DNA of 64,000 nt from contig CM065318.1 in NCBI GenBank assembly GCA_033032175.1, forward strand, positions 6,634,001-6,698,000, read 5' to 3'. The stretch is from Saturnia japonica. Taxonomy: Eukaryota > Arthropoda > Insecta > Lepidoptera > Saturniidae. The stretch's first letter is position 1, and the number at the start of each line of letters is the position of its first letter. The notes under the pieces were generated by a model. The model saw only the letters and a list, made by a program, of their open reading frames with translations, made no database searches and was not told the DNA's origin. Of the stretch, positions 35,701-47,700 are shown piece after piece. Made by a program: the position numbers and the translations under genes.

Positions 35701-38700
35701 ATGGATATGCGTAATTCTTTTTTTGTTTCTTCGTTATAGTCTAGGCAAAGTTTTCGGGGAAAAAATCGGAATAAGTGGCAAGTTATTGACTATTGCGTAA
35801 AAAATTGCGTCTATTTCAGTAACTTTATAATTCTATAACCGCAACAGGCACGGTAGAGGCCGGTGTAACCGGTGATACTATTTGTTAAAAATTAATTATT
35901 AAGCTTTACGGTACTATAAACTCGACCTGTGTTATTATTTAATCAACGTGACCTACATAACATCATCAATTATAAAGTATTTAGTTTGGCATCGCTTTGG
36001 GATTTACTTTAAGAGCTGTTAAAAACTAGAAATAAAATAATCCATAATCTAATAAAGAGAATAATACTTCTTAACATATAAGTTATCAGTTGTATATAAC
36101 ACTAGCTGGTTACCCTCGACTTAACCTACGTAGGATATAGACTTTAAGCAGCGAATATTTTATGACAATTATGATACAAGCTATCTTTCCGACAAATATT
36201 GAGAATCCGCCAAAGGTTTAGTATACTCTATAGATACAAAGATCAAAAATAATTGAAATCACCCTTAATGTACCACCTTAAAGGGATATATTTACAAAAA
36301 TTTAAAACACTATTTATTACCAAACGCACAAATATGAATTTTCATATGTCTAATTTGAGATAGATGGGTTTCCATACAAACTTTTATCCCCTATTTCACG
36401 CCTTCAGGCACAATATGTAGCCTATAATCCTTCTCCAAGGTCCACTCTATCTCTATATCAAAACTCATCGTAATGGGTTTAGCAGTTTATGCGTGAAAAC
36501 GTAACAGACAGAGAGTTACTTTTGCATTTAGTTCGAATTTCTCATAATATTAGTCTGGACTACATGTATCTCAAGGCTTCACCCGAGTTAAATTTATTCA
36601 ACTAACTATCCACCACGTCGCTGCCAACGCACCCTTGCAGCTTGTATCCTATTATTATACCCCAAAGCCACAGTGGAGCTGTAAAAGCCGTCTGAGGCTC
36701 CAGGGCCTTTATGGCTAACAGTATTGTTAGTTCTAAAATAAAAATACCTATTATTGTTCTCACATCCCGTACTTGCCTAAAGCTTGTCAATTTCCTTGAC
36801 GTTCTCTCAGTTACTGTTGCGCTCTTTAGGTTCGTATCGTGAAGTTATATAACCTTCATTATTTCTATCATTCTTCAATACTTAAGCTTTAAAATTCATA
36901 TATTTTTTAAAACTGACTGGTAGTTCAAGATATTAGCGCTTTCTAATAAAAAACAATCTCGTGGACATTATAGTATTGTTATAGATTCGAAGTTAGAAAA
37001 CAAAAGATTGGTTTGATTATTTACGGTGCGTAGTAATAATACATATAGATTTATTAGCTGTGGTAGTAGTATGAAGTATAGCTCTAATGACAACAATTAT
37101 AATTGATTTATCGTTGCTATTTTTCAAAACATTTTATTGTATATCTTCAGCTTGGTTTATTAGGGTAGGGTGGAAAGTTAAAACGAATCCTATAACATAT
37201 TAATTAGGTAAAAAAAAAATTACTGTATGAATTTTTTCTCTAGAGGTAACTTAATGAAAATCAGTTTTCTATATTATTTAGCTATTACATTGCAAAGCCT
37301 ATGCTGTCAGAACAATGGGTGCGAAAAATATGAAAACGGTAAAAACAAATTTTGATGAGATATTGCGAGTGACCATTTAACACTAACAAAATTACATTTC
37401 ATAACGTAAGTACCTAAATGTATTTTTAACCAAAGCAGACGCATGATTAAATTAAAAAACCAGCCAAGTGCGAGTCGGACTCGCGCACCGAGGGTTCCGT
37501 AATTGTACAGCCACATTCACCAAAATAATGAAGTAACATTACTGAAGAAAGCATCGAACAATTCTAACAAAAATATAAACTACTAGCGGTGTGCCCGCGG
37601 CTCCGCACGCGTTTATAGTTACGCAGTAGTTATTTTCATTCCGTAATTTTATTTTTACCCATATTGTTGACAATTCGTATGATGCGGTATCAATTGAAGA
37701 ATGGCGTGTATTTCCCGTTTACAATTTCCATTAAAATCGATTGAACATTATTATTCCATTCTACGACTTCTAATGTATTATTAAAGATTCTTATAGTCTA
37801 GTCTATCTATTATATTATATGTATGCTTCCCGTCTACAAAATTCGATCAGAATCAGTTGAGAATAATTCATGAAAATTATATTTTTTTTACTTTTTTTAC
37901 GATTTCTAGAAATAATATTGACAATTCATACAGCCCATCAATTAAGTAATTACTTATACTTTTCTTGAGTACACAATTTAATCAAAGTCGGATTAAACAA
38001 AAAAAAAATTAATGGCATATTCGTCATCAGTGTCGTTCATATAGTATGCCTATCGGGAAGTTTTGGGAAAATATTAAATGTACAGACAGAACTACAGATT
38101 TATTAAAATAGCTTATATCAAAATCGATTAAGAATAAACGAAAATATTTTTACTGGATTTTTTTTTTATTTCTAAAATGATTATTGAAATAGCCTATTAT
38201 GAATTGACCAACGATCACATAAGCTACCCTTGTAGAAAGTTTCATGAGAATTAGTCAAGCCATTTTTGAGTTAAATCTGAACATAAAGACAAAAAATTGT
38301 TATGCTATATTCGACATCAATTTCCTTCATGTAGGTCTATCGAGAAATTTGAAAAAAATATTACATGTAATTAATATAGATATGTAACTTAACTTTAAAT
38401 ATTACTTTTTAGTTAAAAGTTTTTTGCGAGGCTCCCCCCACAGGCGCGAGGCCGTCGCCTAGCGTCCGCGCCGCCACTGTTACTGCTTAAACTGACAATA
38501 CTGACTGACATACTGTTGCCGTAACCCGACAAACCACAAAAAAATCATAGATGGCTTTTATCACTATGTGTATTGTGGTCGCAATCCCTACCACCCCGCT
38601 ATATAACTGCATATGAACTGGCTGATTTTGGAACACGACAAACCAAAATAAAATCATAGATGGGTTTATTAAAGTGTGTATGGTATTGTCATTATATGCC

Positions 38701-40720
38701 AATATGAATCCAATACATTAACCGTCCCAATAAAACTTCAAAAATAATTAAATTCATCCCTTATTGTATCGCGGCCTATGGCAAGGTTTTTAAAAAATGT
38801 GAAACCCTTTTTATTTCTTTCTTACCAAAAGCATAAATTGAATTTCATATCCCTAATTTGAGACTTGATGAGTTCTTCATACAATCTTTCACCCATATTT
38901 TATTATCACCACATGTGGAATAACACAATGAAATAATTCACTTGTAGCAAAACTGTATAATCAGATAATTTACAATAATTTTAAAATATAAATATAAACT
39001 CCCGCAAGCCGTATATTGGACCAGAACTTACATACTTTATCGATTTCCACTACAGTTGACCTATTTTTAGAATATCAAAATTATTAATTATTAAATATAA
39101 CTATAATATATTCATAAAACAATAAAATAAAACTGTGCTATTGTGCATACAAAGGCATGAAATTGTGACATATGTATGATAATTATTATAGGGTTGCGAA
39201 CCCTGATGGGGACTCATGTCTATAGGTCCTCAGTCAAAAACTATCTACATGAGTGGTAAGTAAGTAAATAACAAGGCTTGCGCCCCCAGAAAATACCTGT
39301 AACCTCAATATGGTTTCATTACAATATTTTATGTCATTATTATTGTTTTAGACATTTATTATTATATGCTTGTATTTTTACTGTTCAAGACTTCTTTCTT
39401 TCTTTCAGGTAGAGTTTCAATTAACTACTAGTAAATATGGGTTTTATGGAACTCTATAACATTATAAATGATCAAATAACAACACTTATTTTCCTTCTAA
39501 ATATAATTCTTTGAAAAATGTAATATCCATAACTGAAATTATCAGAAAATATTGGATATCTGAAATAATTTGACTTCAATAGCCATAATCAAACTGATTA
39601 ATTACTGTTAAGATACTACTGTATCCAGATCCAAAACCTTATATCCATAACAACCTTACTAATAATCTATTATGACATAAACTCTTAACTATTGAAGAGA
39701 AAATAGAAAACTATTCACTAATATGCTGAGAATATTGTGGATTTTCAGTATGAGTAAAAAATCAAACATGAATCAATCAAAGGAGTGCAAAGTAAGCTAA
39801 GAAATATAGAAGACCAACATCAACTAGATTCAGTAGTAAAGTATAAATAAAAGAAAATGATGGATCACTTGGTAGGGTGTATGGACTCCATGTCAATTGA
39901 CGTGAGGTCTAATAACTATAATGAACCTAAGCTTTCGGTGAAGGCAGACATAATGAAGAAACCCCATACCATGGTGGTAAAGCTTTTTACCTGCCTGGCT
40001 AGCTACCACCCTCAAGTTGAATATCTGTCACCAAACGCCACTAGGCTTTGAGTGCAACCATCTTGGGCCACTTTGTCACTTAAGGTCATGTGAGACTGTA
40101 ACCACAATGCTAAACCTATAACAATTTCAAAGAAATATTTACCTTTTGCTATATCTGTCTCCATTGTGGAGACCTGGTCATAAAGTGCTGCACAAATCCA
40201 TGTGAGCATCAGCAACCACAGGAGTAAAGTGCCTCTTACTGCCCATCGGAATGCACATTCTACTTCCGTGCCAATATTAGGGTCTGTTAGTTGAGGTGCA
40301 GGAACTCGATTACGTTCTCTCCTTTAACCAAATAAAATATACAGTTTCTCTAATCTAATGTAACAAATGCATATATATTCATAATTATTGTGAGAAGTTA
40401 ATTCTTATTTGAATATTTCTTTCTTTGATTAGACATAAGAAAGGATATAATATATAAGACTAGACAAGGATAGAGAAAATAAGTAATTTTTATGTTTGTT
40501 ACATAATATACTGTTAATTAAAAATAAGATACTTTAACTTTTGAAATTAACTTTACAGGGTTTACTTTTCTGTTTATGAAGTTGTGAATTGTTTATATTA
40601 CCTCGTAATTTTCTTTTTCCGGCTGGGTATGATTTCTAATTGCAAGTCATCAGATTCCTCATCGCTCGACAGGTCTAATAATCTAAAATTTTCCTTGTTA
40701 ACTTTCGAAGGAGCAGACAT
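22152..40720 (-). CDS. EFCAB14-like transmembrane coiled-coil protein, distal-start isoform
   Basis: Exons: 40720-40602, 40321-40143, then 26734 (or 26719)-26460, 25992-25756, 22257-22152; phases agree at every join. Residues 1-69 are cytosolic-like, with an acidic patch (SSDEESDD) and a basic patch (SRKKKITRRER). Residues about 70-87 form a transmembrane helix (TLLLWLLMLTWICAALY). Two exons of heptad-like coiled coil follow (KMKELATN...DIGSQ and INGFDGAV...RIQEMN), with N-glycosylation motifs NET, NVT and NST, then a Pro/Thr linker with NNT and NLT. This is a type II-like topology with a lumenal or extracellular coil. The EFCAB14 assignment rests on the proximal isoform's start and on layout; EF-hands were not found. 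Possible alternative: the first two exons belong to another gene. Confidence 0.6.
22265..23480. other. intron sequence, nothing recognised
   Basis: AT-rich intron of the EFCAB14-like gene, with a (TA)n tract at 23031-23065. No exon or clear element was seen; the 65-codon plus-strand frame at 22593 looks random. Confidence 0.4.
23491..25212 (+). mobile_element. decayed mariner transposon split by an insert
   Basis: The left inverted repeat GGTTGTTCCGAAAATTGTTAG (23491) pairs with the right end (minus strand GGCTGTTCCAAAAATTGTTAT from 25212). The plus-strand transposase remains begin near 23645: helix-turn-helix part with YDYKRGLTFKESHEKLQ, then TYWFREFKRGRENFNDDPRSGRPT. It continues through several frameshifts, with a DETWLYSYDS catalytic segment near 24135-24165 and a C-terminal piece ending near 24690. 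About 440 bp of unrelated sequence separates this from the right end. Non-functional, in an intron of the EFCAB14-like gene. Confidence 0.85.
24690..25135. repeat. insert inside the mariner copy
   Basis: Sequence foreign to mariner. An ACATACATATGTACATACGTGC-type microsatellite stretch is followed by GC-richer sequence (24960-25125). Part of the latter (GAAGCTGTTAAAGCCGTC...CTAAGGCTAACAGTA, 25075-25125) matches 36670-36725. It looks like a second repeat family inserted into the transposon. Confidence 0.55.
26155..26430 (+). repeat. tRNA-headed SINE
   Basis: GGCCGAATGGTTCGGATGGGC is followed by a B-box-like GCAGGTTCAAAACCCGG at 26206-26222. The body includes TGCAGGAAAACGTGAAGAAACCTG and ends CATTGTCCAGCAGTAAGAAAG. 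It is related to the element at 9440 and lies in the intron between the two coiled-coil exons. Confidence 0.65.
26900..29400. other. intron sequence, nothing coding recognised
   Basis: Intron between the proximal first exon and the first coiled-coil exon. Two short GC-rich islands stand out, at 27795-27840 (GGCGCGCCGGCGCGGCGG) and 28728-28748 (GCGCGGCGCGGCGCGGCG). No exon was found. Confidence 0.4.
29412..29712 (-). CDS. proximal alternative first coding exon of the EFCAB14-like gene
   Basis: This 301-nt exon runs from ATG to a phase-1 donor. It is GC-rich relative to its surroundings, so its opposite strand is open too (frames at 29443 and 29555, not genes). It encodes a basic cytosolic tail, one transmembrane helix and about 15 juxtamembrane residues. 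The promoter should lie to the right, around 29720-29900. Confidence 0.75.
29830..33780. repeat. intron with family F and other repeat remains
   Basis: 30826-31440 is a family F element (TTTTAGCGGGATCTTAG..., TTGACCCTATTTTATGTAAT...) that holds an extra internal block (about 30880-31290) compared with the copy at 19365. A family C fragment lies at 31825-31870 and a GC-rich patch at 31960-32070. The rest, 32080-33780, is AT-rich with no recognised gene. Confidence 0.45.
33786..33845 (+). repeat. repeat family E fragment
   Basis: AACCAGCCAAGTGCGCGTCG... followed by GTAGGGTTCCGTAATTG. A second copy is at 37455-37512. This is a widespread lepidopteran repeat start. Confidence 0.6.
34681..35341. 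mobile_element. fold-back element with long inverted arms
   Basis: The left arm, about 34681-34925, is the reverse complement of the right arm, about 35120-35341. Matching blocks are TATAGTTTCAGAGTTCCCCTC with TATAGTTTCAGTGTTCCCCTC, CTAAAAATGATTAGGT...CGACTCGTGT, and GTTGCTAAGAAACCCTGT with GTTGCCAGGAAACCCTGT. The loop is about 195 bp with no coding sequence. It lies in the long 5' intron of the distal isoform. Confidence 0.7.
36102..36730 (+). repeat. interspersed elements, family G and a family shared with 25.1 kb
   Basis: 36102-36555 starts ACTAGCTGGTTACCCTCGAC and ends ACAGACAGAGAGTTACTTTTGCATTTAG...ATAATATTAGT. Its middle resembles 38810-38900. It is followed at 36660-36725 by sequence matching 25070-25125. 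The 62-codon minus-strand frame here is repeat-derived. Confidence 0.55.
37455..38700 (+). repeat. cluster of interspersed repeats
   Basis: A family E copy at 37455-37512 (AACCAGCCAAGTGCGAGTCG, AGGGTTCCGTAATTG). An element starting CTACTAGCGGTGTGCCCGCGG lies at 37582, with related blocks to about 38360. At 38527 and 38637 the motif CGACAAACCA..ATCATAGATGG is repeated directly, about 110 bp apart. Confidence 0.5.
38701..40140. other. intron sequence, nothing coding recognised
   Basis: A family G fragment lies at 38810-38900; otherwise the sequence is AT-rich, with no exon seen. The plus-strand frame at 39857-40051 has no splice or family support. Confidence 0.4.
40143..40720 (-). CDS. distal alternative 5' coding exons of the EFCAB14-like gene
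   Basis: Exon 40720-40602 (ATG, 119 nt, donor AG|GTAATA) joins 40321-40143 (acceptor TTAAAG|G, 179 nt, donor AAAG|GTAAAT). The 99 encoded residues end 12 after a transmembrane helix. The final phase, 1 with a lone G, equals that of the proximal first exon, so both can splice to 26734/26719. Confidence 0.7.
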
Positions 40721-41567
40721 TTTTCGTTATAACAGATGTATTGCATGCTTTAAGAGAATTACGTGTTTTATATGGCTTCAGTCGTGTTAACATCTGATAC
40801 TGTTTACATACATGGAACTGTCATTTCTTTCAAGGTTACTAATTTCAGAGAGTCTGAACCAGAGATAAATAACAATTGTCTGAACCAATCTAATTACGCA
40901 CGAATAGGTTATGTCTTCTATAAAAAAATTCAATAAAAGTATAAATGCATTATTGGTAGTGACACTAAATCTATCCGCAATTCGCATATAGTAGTTTTTC
41001 GTAATATATATTTTTATGATCAAAACAAAATGCAATCGTATTACATTAATAACAACACAACGATTCAACCATAGACCAATAACCAGAGGGATTCAACCAT
41101 CACAGATTACAAATAAATGGGATGACAATAGGGATGTGAAAAAAATAAAGTTTTTATAAATAAGATTAATAATTTATTATTTTATAATAAAAATCGCTTT
41201 TAATTTAAAAAAAAAAAAACGAACATTTAAAAAGTTCATTTTTTCCCCGGTCGATTTTTTTTTTTGATGGATTTAATATAACTTTTTTTGTGACAGTTGG
41301 TATTCAATCACCCTTCTTCTTACTAATTTGCCAACTAGTCCTCTTTATTGAAAACCATTACTGCCATTATCATGTGAATATAATGAAATCTTTTCTGTCT
41401 TAAAACGAATTCAGTATCCTAACAACATGGTAGCTCTCTTGTTAGAACTTTCTACGGATTTTTTGTGGCTTATCAAAATGTATGCTTCCAGTTTATATTT
41501 ATAATCCACTTCACATAAGCACAATAACCAATCTATATCACAAAAAATGTACCAGTATTATTAATGG

Positions 41568-42240
41568 ATCTATACTAATATTATAAAGCTGAAGAGTTTC
41601 TCTATCTGTTTGTTTGGTTGAACGTGCTAATCTCAAGATCTACTTGTTCGAATGGAAAAAATATTTTTTTTATTGGTAGGCCCATTGATCGAAGAAGGCT
41701 GTAGGCTTTATAACATCACGCTACGCCCAATAGAAGTGGATAAATATTGCAAAAACGGGGAAAATTTGTTACTTTTGAGAGCTTCCATTGCGTGCACTGC
41801 GTAAATGGTTAAAGTTACACAACAATCATGTGTGACAGAATTGTTTCTTTTAAAGGGTTCTAAAAAAAGTTTGTGATAACTGATAACAGTTGGCTATCTT
41901 TTATAGTTGACTCAATATAAACTTTTTTATGGTAATAAAATTTGTTCTAAAATAATGTATTTTTTGCGAAGGTGTTTCTATAAACGTGGTATTAATCCTT
42001 ATTGAAATAATACAATATTCATCACAAGTATTTAATTTTGAATAAAATTATCATTGACATCAATTGATTTCAATCAATATCTTAGGAGATATCTCAATTT
42101 CAAAATAACTACGAAGCAAATTAAAGAAAGTTTCAGCTCTTTTAGAATTGTATTATAGGTGCATACGACTCACTCTTTCTAACCCTCTCTCTCACTCTTA
42201 TGTGACACAGACGAAGTTGCGCTGGTCAGCTAATTAAAAA
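41568..42240 (+). repeat. short interspersed element, family C (long copy)
   Basis: It begins GGATCTATACTAATATTATAAAGCTGAAGAG and ends CAGACGAAGTTGCGCTGGTCAGCTAATT. It is longer than the copy at 6001-6260 because of an AT-rich internal block. A reverse family F fragment (ACATGTCACTTCAAGATCCCC) follows at 42250-42290. Confidence 0.55.
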
Positions 42241-42447
42241 TAAAAACCACAACATGTCACTTCAAGATCCCCCTAAAAACTTTTCAATCGCCTTTAAATA
42301 TCACCCATAAATACCGTTATTTATAATTAAATAATGAGTTGTATTTTAATTTAATGTAGTATTTTTATGTTCAAAAGGATTGTAATATAAGTAACGGAAC
42401 GCACAACCCGCGCCTTTGGAACTGTTTACGCAGTGTATAATAATTTC

Positions 42448-42640
42448 TAGCTGTGCCCCACGGTTTCACCCATGTTAATTTTATACGCCAAACACCGCAA
42501 CACCAACGCACCCGTGTAGCCTATCATATTTGTACTTTCCACAAGTACAAATTATTTTAATTTTTCACTATGCATCTAAACTATGTATCCAAATAAAATA
42601 CTATAAACATAAAAATTTAACTTCATAAAATTGTCTTTAT
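42448..42640 (+). repeat. interspersed repeat, family B
   Basis: It starts CTAGCTGTGCCCCACGGTTTCACC and continues through CCAACGCACCCGTGTAGCC and CACAAGTACAAAT. An inverted copy occupies 52430-52618 in PIGO intron 8. Confidence 0.65.
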
Positions 42641-42892
42641 ATGCCATCTCTAAAATAATGATCATAAATCTTTTGATATGACACATCTATTGGCCGGGGG
42701 AACCTGATTGTTGGCGTGGCGATACAGGCCGTGGCAACGCATCCCCACGCTCTGTAATGGAATATATGTACTATAAATTAAGAATAAACAATTATGAAAA
42801 TAATTGAGTTGTCGCGATTTCAATTTTTTTGTTATTTTTGTATGTTGTATTTAATAAAAATGAATATTTATATAATAAACAATAATTATTTT

Positions 42893-44115
42893 ATGGAACA
42901 AAGGCCATAGGGCGATAAGCATATTGAGTCGGCCCCAGAAAGATATCTGGAACATCATTTGAGAGTATATTGGTACTAATAAGATATGTTGATCCGGCAA
43001 GTATCAAATCTTTATCTACTTTGGTTTTTTAATAAATGAAAAAAAAAACAGAAAATCAGAAAAAAAATTTTTTCTCAAATACAGCTTGACCGATTTGAAT
43101 GAAATATGGTCACATCATAGAACCATATAAAAGCCTATATTCAGATAAAATAACAATTTGTTTAGTGGTTATTATCAATATAAATAACAAATATTATATT
43201 TAGCAGAGACGATAGATGAATCGGATAATATAAATATTCAGTTTGTCAGAAATAAAACCAATATATTAAAGACTCAAGTACGGTCTCGTCATTTAGGTAA
43301 AAAGCTTTACAGAGTTTTATTGAATATAAACCAAATACGATTGGATGGAGTGTAATATCAAGTCACTGCTGTGAATGTGCAAATGATCTTAGGACTATAG
43401 GTTGTTGTTCACACGTTGCTGCAATAATTTTGTACTTAGCACACGGACGATATTTGTCTAAAATCCCTAGACTAGCTACAATACTCAACACTTTATTTGA
43501 TAAAGACAATATTACCACCGTTATTGATGAAAATAGCGACGAAGATTAGATACTTTTATTATATATAGAAAAAAATGATGCTGATTTAATCTTAATAATA
43601 ATAAATAATGTTCATGTTGATGTTTAAGCATACTATATTTTACTATAAATATAAATATTAACATATCAATATTTTTTATAATTAATTTTTGGATATTAAA
43701 GTTTTTTTTTAATATATAATATTGTTTTGAATGTTTTATGTTATCTGCGCTTAAAAAGTAACTGATTAAGCTTCGTTTCTGTTGATTCAAAGATAAAAAC
43801 TTTGAAATAAATCGGTTTTTCATTATTTTCAATATGCAGTACCTTTTTGATCTTTTTGTGGATTTTTAATGTTATTCTACATCAAAAAAGATATTTGAAA
43901 AAAAATAGTTTCATAATTGTATGAAAACGTTATCATAGAGAATTTTTTTTTCTGCTTTTCTGTATTCACCTTTTATTAAAAAACCAAAGTAGATAAAGAT
44001 TTGAAACTTGCCGGATCAACATATCTTATTAGTACCAACATACCATCAAATGATGATCCAGATATCTTTCTGGGGCCGATTCAGTATGCTGATCGCCATA
44101 TGGCCTCTGTAATGC
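42893..44115 (+). mobile_element. transposon remnant with 200-bp inverted arms and a SWIM-like zinc finger
   Basis: 42893-43095 is the reverse complement of 43905-44115 over about 200 bp with few differences; ACATATCTTATTAGTACCA and CAGATATCTTTCTGGGGCCGA can be read in both. Between the arms, plus-strand frame 43310-43549 encodes a degenerate protein end with CEC...GCCSHVAA, the C-x-C...C-x-H pattern of SWIM zinc fingers. It continues YLAHGRYLSK and an acidic tail (DENSDED, stop at 43547). SWIM fingers occur in MULE transposases and in many unnamed insect transposon proteins. Stops upstream show it is dead. I cannot name the superfamily. The right arm also reads open (44001-44270), probably incidentally. 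Confidence 0.6.
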
Positions 44116-44747
44116 CTTATTGTGCCTTATCTTTTCATTATGCCATATCTGATTCCTGTCGTAATCTGTTCTTTTATGCATATAACTTATACAAAATAAT
44201 TTCGATGTTTCACATCTGCCAGGCGTCCCGGGGACGAATTTTTTTTATATTGAACAATTGTTTGTCATAAAATTGCTTATTGTGGGCTATGTACTTATGT
44301 ATAAGAGATAGCATTCGCGAACTATTTTTAGATATACTAGGGCTCAGTATTTTTGTTCAACATTGTATTTACGTACTACTAAAAATTATCGCAGCGCATA
44401 CGGATAAAGTATTCTAAACAGTAGGTAATGGTTATAATTGAGTTATACCGAGTAATCTACTTAATTGAATTATTGCATTAGTTCACTTAACTCATAGTCA
44501 TACACCCCTACTCTAAACGTCAGTTTGAGAATCTTGATTTTTGACATAACACTTGACAGTTTATGAATTGTTGAAGTACAACCTCTGGATAATGGTCTAT
44601 GAAGTACAATTTTATCGACATCAGTAAAATTGGATGCAAATTTAATTTGATAATAGTACAATAATTATGGGCGATAGAATTAATATATGTACTTTAAAAT
44701 TTTGGTTATAGTTCAAAAAATTTATTTTTTCCTTTTAACCCAACAAC

Positions 44748-47700
44748 ATGAAAGAAAAATGGAATTTTATTTTATATCTAATTTGGTTTTCGTATTTAGT
44801 TTTATCAGCGATTCTTATGTTTGGGCACGGTTTCCTGTTATCTCGGAAAACTCTGAATGATGTTAGTGAATGTGTGCCGCTTGAAAGATTCAACTGCGAT
44901 GGAAGGCATAAAGGAAACTCCACTGTCAGAGAATCGTGCAGCGCAAACGAAAAAATTCGGCATATTTTGTCAATACCAGGCGCTCCCATAACGTGCGCTT
45001 CTTCTCGATACAGAGTAGTATTTTTATTGATTGATGCGCTAAGGTATGATTTTACGGAATATGACCCTGAGATTATATCGCCTTTGGCTTATTTAAATCG
45101 TTTACCCGTAATGCATCACACACTACAAAAATGGCCAGAACGTGCACGGCTATTCCGTTTCATGGCAGACCCTCCTACAACCACTCTTCAGCGAGTTAAA
45201 GCATTGGCCACTGGATCTCTACCTACTTTCATTGATGCCAGTTCAAATTTTGCAGCAATGGAACTACAAGAGGACAATTTCATTGAACAGGTGCTTATAA
45301 TAGTTGCTGTATAATTATAATAATTTTACATTACATTATCTTCTTTTTTACCAATATTTATGTTACATAATTAATGAAATCTATGTAATTATTTTATTTA
45401 CTTTTTTTTGTTTATCAATAAGTCTGTTTACTTTATTGCAAAGGCCTCCTCTAATGATTTTCACTTCTCTATGTCTTTCAGAAACCTAACCCATTTTCCA
45501 CCTGCAATTTTTGAAAATCTCATTTTCCCATCTCCTTACTTGTTTTCTGGTTTCTGGGGTACCAAAATATAACAGATTTACTCCATTTGCCTTTGCCTCT
45601 TATAAGGTGCCCTATTCATTTCCATTTCAATCTGCATGTGGTTGTTAATGCATCCTTTACCTCAGTTAGTTCCCTTAAGTGTATATTTTTGTTTTTATCT
45701 ATTCTTTTTATTCCTAGCATGCTTCGCTCCGTTGATCTCTCGAATGATATGCTTTTTAGTTGGTCCACATATCTGGCAGCCATATGTTAAGATGGGTAGA
45801 ATGTAAATATTAAATAGTTTACTCTTTAAAGATTAATTTAAGTCATTGCTTTTTCCTTTAGAGACCAAAACCATTTCCATGTACTGGATATCCTTTTTTC
45901 CTATTTTGTTTGACATTGTATTTTCCATGGATACTATTCAACCAAGATAAGTATATTCATCTACATATTGTACTGTACTGTTATGTACCGCTATAGGAAT
46001 TTTCATGTTGTTTGTCGTAACCTCAGTTGTATCTTTATTTATGCTCAATCCAATATTTTTGCTGTGTTTCTTGAGTTCTTTCAGCATATTTTGTAAGTAT
46101 TGTGGGTGCCTCCCAGATCTTTTTGTGTTCCAATGAATCAAGTGTTTTGCTGTAGTTGACAAATAGAATATTATATTCTTTATGTTTTTGAAATATTTGG
46201 TTTACTGCATGAATGTGATCCAGTAATGAAAAGTGCTTTCTAAAACCCACCTGCTTTTTGATGGATTTTTATCTAACATTCTAGTGATCCTATTGAGAAA
46301 GACTGCATTAATATATGTTAGACAAGAGACTTATCTGTCTATAATTGTTTATATTATATTTTTCACCTTTTTTGTAAAGTAGAATGATTGTGGATGTAGT
46401 CGATTGAGTGGGTATGCTTTCTGTTTTCAATATTTCATTAAAGAGTTGTGTGTGAGGAGCTGTTATTGCTGGTTTTATATTGATCAGTAGTTCATTGGTT
46501 ATTGCATCTGGGCCAGGTGCTTTGTCTCTTTTTTGTGTATCTATTGACCTCTGTTTCTCTTATAAGTATTTGTGGTGTCTTCAGTTCCTGTAAGTATTGT
46601 TGGGTTGCTGGTACCACCTTTCCTGTATAAAGATTTGTAGAAATCTAAAGCGATTGTTATTATGTCATGTCTAGTGCAAGTGCAAATACACTAGCACTTA
46701 GATTTCGTATCTGCATTATCTCATTATACCTGAAAAGAAATAGTGATAGGCATTTGGAATATTGATTTTTGGACTTAGACCCTTTACACTTTCAACCCCT
46801 GCAATTGTGTTTAGAAACTATTATAGAGGCATAATAGAGTTTTTTCTTACTTAATAAACTTGATTTTATTGTATATTAATACATAATTTAATGCATTTAC
46901 AGCTTACCAAAAATGGTGGCAAAGCAGTTTTGTTAGGTGATGACACTTGGGCCCGATTAATGCCTGGGAAATGGTTACGCTCACATGCTATGTACTCATT
47001 CCACACTTGGGACCTTGATACTGTTGATGCAGGTATTATATTATTATTATTTTATCTTATATTGCCAATTTCTTTTTGTCAAAAGCATATATTATGATGT
47101 TTGTCTATGTCTACATAAAGTAATCTTAAATGAAATAAAGTGTTTTTGATTTATTGTTAAAATAGAATCGATGATTAATTAAGTTGTATTAATAATTGTT
47201 AAAATTCGTTATTTAATATAATTAGTATTCTGCCAACTTAGCAAAACCTAAAAAAGAAATATTTACACTTATACTAATAATGCAATTTTTTTTTATCCCA
47301 TCCACAGATGTTGATTCCAAAATATTTAATGAACTTCAGAATAATGATTGGGACTTACTAGTTGCTCACTATTTGGGAGTAGATCATGCAGGTCACAGGT
47401 ATGGACCAAACCATCCAGAAATGACAAGGAAATTGAATGAAACAAATGCGAGGTTGGAGAGAATAATAGATATTCTACCTCCAGATGTGATTTTATATGT
47501 TGTTGGTGATCATGGGATGACTGAAACAGGTATTTTTGCTCATGTGATCAATAAAATTAAGGATATTCGAAAATACCAAAAGCCAATGTTATTTTTTCAT
47601 CAATGGTGAATTTCTTCATAATTCATGTATTTGTATAAACTTTTGAAATGGATATGAAAACAATGGGAATTAAATAAACTTATCATATCTTGGATAATAA

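Noticed and set aside
40012..40142. Extension of the distal exon past 40143
   Set aside because: The frame stays open, but a canonical donor (AAAG|GTAAAT) at 40142 matches the proximal exon's phase, and the sequence beyond has no protein-like character.
44001..44270. 89-codon ORF next to the PIGO promoter
   Set aside because: Its first half is the inverted arm of the 42.9-44.1 kb element, present again at 42.9 kb. Not a gene.
45587..45790. Plus-strand ORF in PIGO intron 1
   Set aside because: It is antisense to the LINE fragment on the minus strand.
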